Source: Vicugna pacos (taxonomy: Eukaryota > Chordata > Mammalia > Artiodactyla > Camelidae). From it: a DNA stretch of 64,000 nt. Below are positions 59,337-64,000 of the stretch, piece after piece; the stretch's first letter is position 1; the number at the start of each line of letters is the position of its first letter. Made by a program: the position numbers and the translations under genes. The stretch is taken from positions 62,001-126,000 of the forward strand of contig NW_027328897.1 in the NCBI RefSeq assembly GCF_048564905.1, read 5' to 3'. A model generated the notes under the pieces. It ran no database searches and was not told the DNA's origin. It was given only the letters and a program-made list of their open reading frames with translations.

Positions 59337-59350
59337 CCAGAAGGGGGCAG
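59337..59350 (+). promoter_or_regulatory. Candidate CTCF core beside the CpG island
   Basis: CCAGAAGGGGGCAG matches 13 of 14 positions of CCASYAGRKGGCAS, about 100 bp right of the CpG-dense segment. Confidence 0.45.
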
Positions 59351-59359
59351 GTCTCTTTG

Positions 59360-61390
59360 GCAGCCTCCCTCAGAGCTGGACAGCAACGCTCATTCACAGG
59401 CTCTCACTCTCCCTTATGAAGAAATCACGGGCCTAGAATGTTTCTCTTGGCGCTGAGCTGTGTTCATTGTGGGCAGGGGTGACAGAAGTTCCAGCACCCT
59501 GTCTGAGACTGGACACACTGAAGAGGGTTAGAGGAACAGTATCACTTTACCCTTGTCACGCGTCCCCGGGGGTAGTTCATTTCAGTTCTAACATTGCATT
59601 TGTTCTTTGCACTTTTTCAGAAGACAGAGGGATGATAAGAATAGTGAAGTCATTAAGTGAAAGCAAAACTTCGTAAAACTGTTCCGAAGAAACTTGCTCC
59701 CCTATACAGACATACACTGAAAGGCACAGGTAGTAAACAGCATCAAGTTGATTATTGACTATCATGAGTGTTGAGGTTTTTTGGCAAAAGAATGCTTCAG
59801 CCCAGGTAAAACAGTAAAAATACTACAACTAGTACATACTCATAACCCACAGGGAAATCGCAATTGTTTAAATCCTTTTCGAAATACACAACATGTTTCC
59901 TAGAGATGGCATCCAGTTCATATGCCACCTTTACAGATTTTTATGGGATTTTGTTCATTGTAAAAAAGCCGTGAAGTGACCCCATTCTTTGCCATCCTAC
60001 AATGTTCCCCACCAGTGTGTGTTGAATGTTGCAGCCACTACGTCTCTACTGTGATGCCTTCTCTCTGGAGGGTTTTGGGAACAGTCCACGCGAGATGATT
60101 AGGCTTCATCAGGCAATGTCCTGGCTTTGGTATATTGTGTCCTCATGGATCAAACAAGTCAATCAGTCCTAATGATTCTTTACAAAATTGTGGCCACATT
60201 TTGTGCATTTAAGATGGAATTATTGGATTTCTCCATGGATTTATCTTTATACTCTAGAAGAGGTTCTTGCATCAGGACGTAAGTCAGAAAGGGATATTTA
60301 GCATAACAATCTTCTCCATCATTTTTTCCTAGCCTCCGCAGAGTATTTTATGCTGTGAGATTTTGACTTTATGACAAAAATTTCTTTGGGCAGCATGAAG
60401 ACATCATATAACTCATGTATTTGGAGTCCATTTTTAATAAGCATACATGAGATACACTGGAAGGTTAAGAAAATGTTAAGACGGTTAAAAAACTTCATCG
60501 TCTCCATGGAATTTAGAACTGTGGACTGTGTTAAAAATCTATAACTACCTCCGTTGTTTATTTTTTTGTAATTTAATATGCCCAAGAGAGATCCACAAGG
60601 TCAGCTACTTGAGTTCATTTTGCTTCTGCTAATGACTAGTTTTAAAGGGAGTTTAGAGTAGTTATTGCATAAGTAGCCTGGCATTGTTTCTCTTCAATTT
60701 TTGAGGTGAGATTATTTTACAACATATTAATTTAGAATTTGGTATGAGAGTGTCCAAAAGATCGGTTCAAATCATGGAAGCATTTTGAGTAACAGAAATA
60801 CAGTCATGAGGTCCCTTCACTGAGAAGCGTAACAAAGTTGCATACTATGAGGGGAAATGAATATTTTTTTATTGGTTAACCAATTTAGAGATGAATGTTG
60901 GGTATTTTAGATTGGAGAACAATGTGGACTTTATGTAGTACCGTCTGATGAAACAGACTTTCCAGAGCAAGATCTGAAGATGCTTCAACCAGTTTAGCTG
61001 AGGCTGGACTGACGTTGAGACAGGAGCGTGTTTTGTTTAACCACATTAAGAGGGAGGCCGTGATAGGCGACGGGTCTTTGTTGTTTGCCATATTGTTTGG
61101 TAATATCCCTAGACGTGATTTTCTGTTTATATTCATACAGAAGGAAAGGTTTATTACAATCAGTGGTGATCTTATGATCAGCTGTTCTCTGGAGATGTAT
61201 GAGGTCGCCTATGATATATTCCCCGTGGAGCTGGGCGTATAGAATATAGAGGCTTCTCGTGGCTCTTTTAGAGTTCCAATAGAGTTAATGGGAAAAGAAC
61301 AAATCAAGATTTGATATCCTATTGTCCAAACTCTGGCATCTCTTCCGGCCTTTCTGAACAGAGCTGGGCTATCAAAACTAAATGGAATCA
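59360..61390. other. Intergenic, nothing recognised
   Basis: No gene or nameable repeat, apart from the SINE that follows. Confidence 0.4.
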
Positions 61391-61510
61391 GGGAGGGTAT
61401 AGCTCAGTGGTAGAGTATGTGCTTAGCATGCACGAGGTCCTGGGTTCAATCCTCAGTCCCTCCATTAAAAAAAAAAAAACAACCTAATTACCTCCCCCTC
61501 AAAACAAAAA
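61391..61510 (+). mobile_element. Camelid tRNA-Ala-derived SINE (vic-1-like)
   Basis: A tRNA-like body with pol III A box TAGCTCAGTGG (61400-61410) and B box GGTTCAATCC (61443-61452), and an AGC anticodon within GCTTAGCATGC. An A-run and the typical 'acctaattacctcccc' tail follow. Flanks AAATGGA at 61380-61386 and 61513-61519 form a likely short target duplication. From memory this is the vic-1 type restricted to camelids, the main clue to the host. It is not a working tRNA gene. Confidence 0.85.
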
Positions 61511-61519
61511 CAAAATGGA

Positions 61520-62173
61520 GAAGAGAACGGGACCTCTGTTGTGACAAGAACCCTTGGACTTCATTCTGGTCTCTGCAAAGGGAGATTACCTTTCCTCTTG
61601 CTACTTGGTCTCAAGGGAGGTCAGTGAGCAGACACTGTTAGTGAGGAATTATATTGATTGCTGTATCAATATGTAGGTTGAAAAAACTTCAGTAATTAGT
61701 CCAAACAGCTTTGCCTTCTTATTATAAATTGATTTAGTTCTACCTTAGGTGAAAGAGCATCATACATAGGTGTGAGGATAGGTGGTCATTATCTTTTACA
61801 TTGTTTCCATAATTCGTTACTTGTAGTATTTTAAAATAAGCTCCATCACAGATGCATAGCTGAGCATAGCAGTTGATGGAACCACCAATCTCCCTTTTAA
61901 TATAAAATTTAACTTGTGTTTATTTTCAGATGTAATTCCTATCAATTGCTTAATGCAAAAGGAAGTTTGGGTTGAGGGAGACTCTCACGTAGTCCACAGA
62001 GGAGTTTGACGTCACCCACATCAACTTGCTGCAGCAGCAAACCCCTGCTTCCTGTTCTGAGGCAGCAGCAGCACATAGACCAGTGAGTCTCCCCTCATCC
62101 TGTCGGGCTAGCCTCACCTTGCACAGCCCTCAAATGGAAGAAGACGTTTTCCATCTGGTGGAAGACCTGAAAC
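61520..62173. other. 5' flank of TRAV14
   Basis: No gene seen. It includes 'gacgtcac' (62009-62016), a CRE-like TGACGTCA variant about 160 bp before the TRAV14 start; CRE-like elements occur in TCR V promoters. Assignment is tentative. Confidence 0.4.
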
Positions 62174-62686
62174 ATGCTTCTCTCCAGCCTTCTGAAGGTG
62201 GCCATGGCTTCATGCTGGCTAGGTAGGGATGGTCCCAGGGTACTGTGCCTCCTCTATGACCTGAAGACTGAGGGTAGCTGTCTTATGGGTACCTTGGGAA
62301 GGAAGGGGTAGTAGGGTGTAAAATAGGATTTCTTTGCTCCACAGTATTTATTCCTAAATTTCTGATTCCATGTTTATTTCTTCAGGATCCAGCATTGCCC
62401 AGAAGGTAACTCAAGACCAGCCACCAATGTTAGTGCAGGAGAAGGAGGCTGTGACCCTGAACTGCACATACGACACCAGTGAGCCAACTTATAGTTTATT
62501 CTGGTACAAGCAGCCCAGCAGTGGGGCGATGACTTTCCTAATTGGTCAGGACTCTCATAACCAGCAAAACGCCACAGAAGGTCGCTACTCATTGAATTTC
62601 CAGAAGGCAAGCAAATCCATCAAACTCGTCATCTCAGCCTCACAGCTGGAGGACTCTGCAGTGTATTTCTGTGCACTGAGTGAGCC
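62174..62686 (+). CDS. TRAV14: T-cell receptor alpha/delta variable gene, TRAV14/DV4
   Basis: Leader exon 62174-62222 ([16 protein letters not shown]), close to human TRAV14 (SLSSLLKVV...); 163-bp intron; V exon 62386-62686. The mature part begins [20 protein letters not shown]. It has first Cys in [34 protein letters not shown], then [20 protein letters not shown], and second Cys in SAVYFCALS. The QEKEAVTL and [14 protein letters not shown] blocks distinguish it from the related TRDV1 at 28244. Sequons NCT and NAT are present. The frame is intact. In human this gene serves both alpha and delta chains; dual use here is inference. It directly follows TRAV13, as in human. Confidence 0.93.
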
Positions 62687-62725
62687 CACAGTGCGAGGTG
62701 TGTTGGAGGGAGGTGTATCAAAACC
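62687..62725 (+). other. 23-RSS of TRAV14/DV4
   Basis: Heptamer CACAGTG (62687-62693, consensus), 23-bp spacer, nonamer ATCAAAACC (62717-62725). Confidence 0.94.
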
Positions 62726-62849
62726 CAGGGCTCTGCTTGGTCCATCCACCTGCTGTAGGGACCAGGCCAGGGTATTGCCATCACAGACAGGAAGTGGCGA
62801 GGGCTGTGGCAGCACAGGTGTGGGGTTAGAGGGAAGACACTCATTCTAA

Positions 62850-63720
62850 GAAAATATTTCTCTAGATTCACAGACTGTATCCAGAGCTATCATTCATCAA
62901 AAACATCCTTAACCCTGAAAATGTGGATTTAAATTATTTATTGAAGACAAAGAACAGCCACATAAAATCTTTGCTATTTAGTGATTAGATTGTGCTAGAA
63001 GAACTGACTGAGGAAATTTAGAAATAACCTGACTCAAAAATTAGTCAAAAATGTGTGAATTGTTGGATTTTCAGATCAATTTGTTCAATAAATATTTATT
63101 GACTGTATATTATATTATATTACAGGCATTGTTCGGAGTGAGGAAGATCATGAAATCTCTGCGTGGCTTTCCTCTTTTTGAGTATCACGCTGTCTTACAC
63201 TGTTGAATGAATTTGTTTATTTTACTTTATTAGCTGAGTTAATGGTACTCATTTACTTTCTAAGCTGCTTATTGTGTCACCAACTTTGTGCTAATACTCA
63301 TTCCATCTTATTAACACCTCGAGCATGGAAGAGTTCAATTTTCGTAATGTAGGTTTAGCTGCCTCTCACCAGTCTTACCCAGAAAATGATCAATAATTTG
63401 TGGTTCTTAGAGGGACGTTGGGAAGGAGCAGAATATGAATTCTCCTCTTTGTGTGCTCCTGCCCTTCAATGCACCACTCCTCCAAAAGCATTTTTTGTCA
63501 TCATGTGGCTGATTTTGCACACGTCCAGGACCTCTTTGTTCAATCAATGTTCTACAAAACCAAAGACTCCTTCTTTCCAATTTCCTTCTCCTACCTCGGA
63601 CCCCATTTTCTCAGTGCCTGAAAATTTGAACAATAATGGATGATTTATAAGTGATCTTGTAACAGCCTCTTCTACTTGCATTTGGAAGTTGTGTAGAGTA
63701 GAAATCTTAAAAAGAGCATC
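62850..63720. other. Intergenic, nothing recognised
   Basis: AT-rich 3' flank of TRAV14. A faint MIR-like match at 63220-63350 is too weak to call. Confidence 0.4.
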
Positions 63721-63724
63721 TTAA

Positions 63725-64000
63725 GATTTTTAAAAATATTTAACCATTTTAACAGACTTTTTACCATATGAACCATTTTAAGTGTACAGTCCAGTGATAT
63801 TAAGTACATTGACATGGTTGTTCTACCAGCAGCACATCCATCTCTATAGTTCTTTTTCATCTTGAAATACTGAAAATTTGTATTCATTAAACAGTAAGTC
63901 CCCATTCTTCTGTCCCTCCAGCCTTAGACCATTACTGTTCTCCTTTCTCTTTCTATGAGTTTGGCTACTTCAGACAGCCAGGGCAAGTGCAATCGTGCAA
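63725..64000 (-). mobile_element. Antisense LINE-1 3' UTR fragment
   Basis: The + strand reads 'aaccattttaagtgtacagt', 'agtgatattaagtacattga', 'catccatctctatagttc', reversed L1M 3' UTR, running off the window. Confidence 0.75.

Noticed and set aside
58829-59386. 185-codon open frame on the minus strand (and 138-, 97- and 90-codon frames overlapping it)
   Set aside because: Frames overlap on both strands, as expected by chance in very GC-rich DNA. No domain, signal peptide or splice context recognised.
61391-61466. tRNA-Ala gene
   Set aside because: The tRNA-like body is followed by a SINE tail and target duplication, and the stems are imperfect; it is a retroposon.
62174-62686. Second TRDV1 copy
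   Set aside because: It resembles TRDV1 in leader and FR2, but QEKEAVTL and [14 protein letters not shown] point to TRAV14/DV4.
1-64000. CRISPR arrays, phage or bacterial-type systems
   Set aside because: No regularly spaced repeats; the window is vertebrate nuclear DNA with introns, L1s and a SINE.

Overview
This window is a stretch of the variable-gene part of a mammalian T-cell receptor alpha/delta (TRA/TRD) locus, read in its natural 5'->3' direction. It holds twelve V genes on the + strand. Nine or ten look usable (TRAV13 is doubtful), and two are clear pseudogenes (TRAV26 and TRAV8). Each intact gene has a short leader exon, a small intron, one V exon with the Ig-fold hallmarks (Cys23, Trp41, Cys104) and a recombination signal (heptamer - 23 bp - nonamer). 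No D, J or C segment is present. The host is most likely a camelid (camel/llama/alpaca group). A tRNA-Ala-like SINE at 61391 has the body, AGC anticodon loop and A-rich/C-rich tail I associate with the camelid vic-1 family. Subgroup names come from memory of human sequences, with no database search.

Gene order is TRAV25 (copy A) - TRAV26 pseudogene - TRAV8 pseudogene - TRAV22 - TRAV23/DV6 - TRDV1 - TRAV24 - TRAV25 (copy B) - TRAV9 - a TRAV22-like gene - TRAV13 - TRAV14/DV4. The human order is 22 - 23/DV6 - TRDV1 - 24 - 25 - 26-1 - 8-7. The window therefore shows the end of one cassette (25-26-8) followed directly by the start of another (22-23-DV1-24-25). Bases 1-3115 and 37768-40932 are two copies of the TRAV25 part of that cassette, about 6% different where I compared them by eye. 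After copy B the order breaks. The expected TRAV26/TRAV8 are replaced by TRAV9, a TRAV22-like gene, TRAV13 and TRAV14, which belong to a more upstream cassette type in human. The junction region contains a young LINE-1.

The DNA between genes is mostly old transposons: antisense and sense L1 pieces, MIRs, a Charlie-like and a Tigger2-like DNA transposon, solo LTRs at 8872 and 47541, and an LTR-like piece near 33440. One element (7771-10685) appears to be a reverse-transcribed, polyadenylated, 5'-truncated copy of a gammaretrovirus-like ERV, with a solo LTR later inserted inside it. Possible control features are CTCF-like motifs at 13278, 31843, 51827, 56122 and 59337, and a CpG-dense island at about 58985-59240 between TRAV13 and TRAV14.

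Biologically, the genes supply alternative V domains. RAG1/2 cuts at the 23-bp signals and joins one V to a downstream J (alpha) or to D/J (delta). TRDV1 is expected to serve delta chains, TRAV23/DV6 and TRAV14/DV4 possibly both, and the rest alpha. I found no unrelated novel gene system. The main points of interest are the cassette architecture, the ERV retrocopy, the CpG island and several genes with atypical residues or recombination signals.
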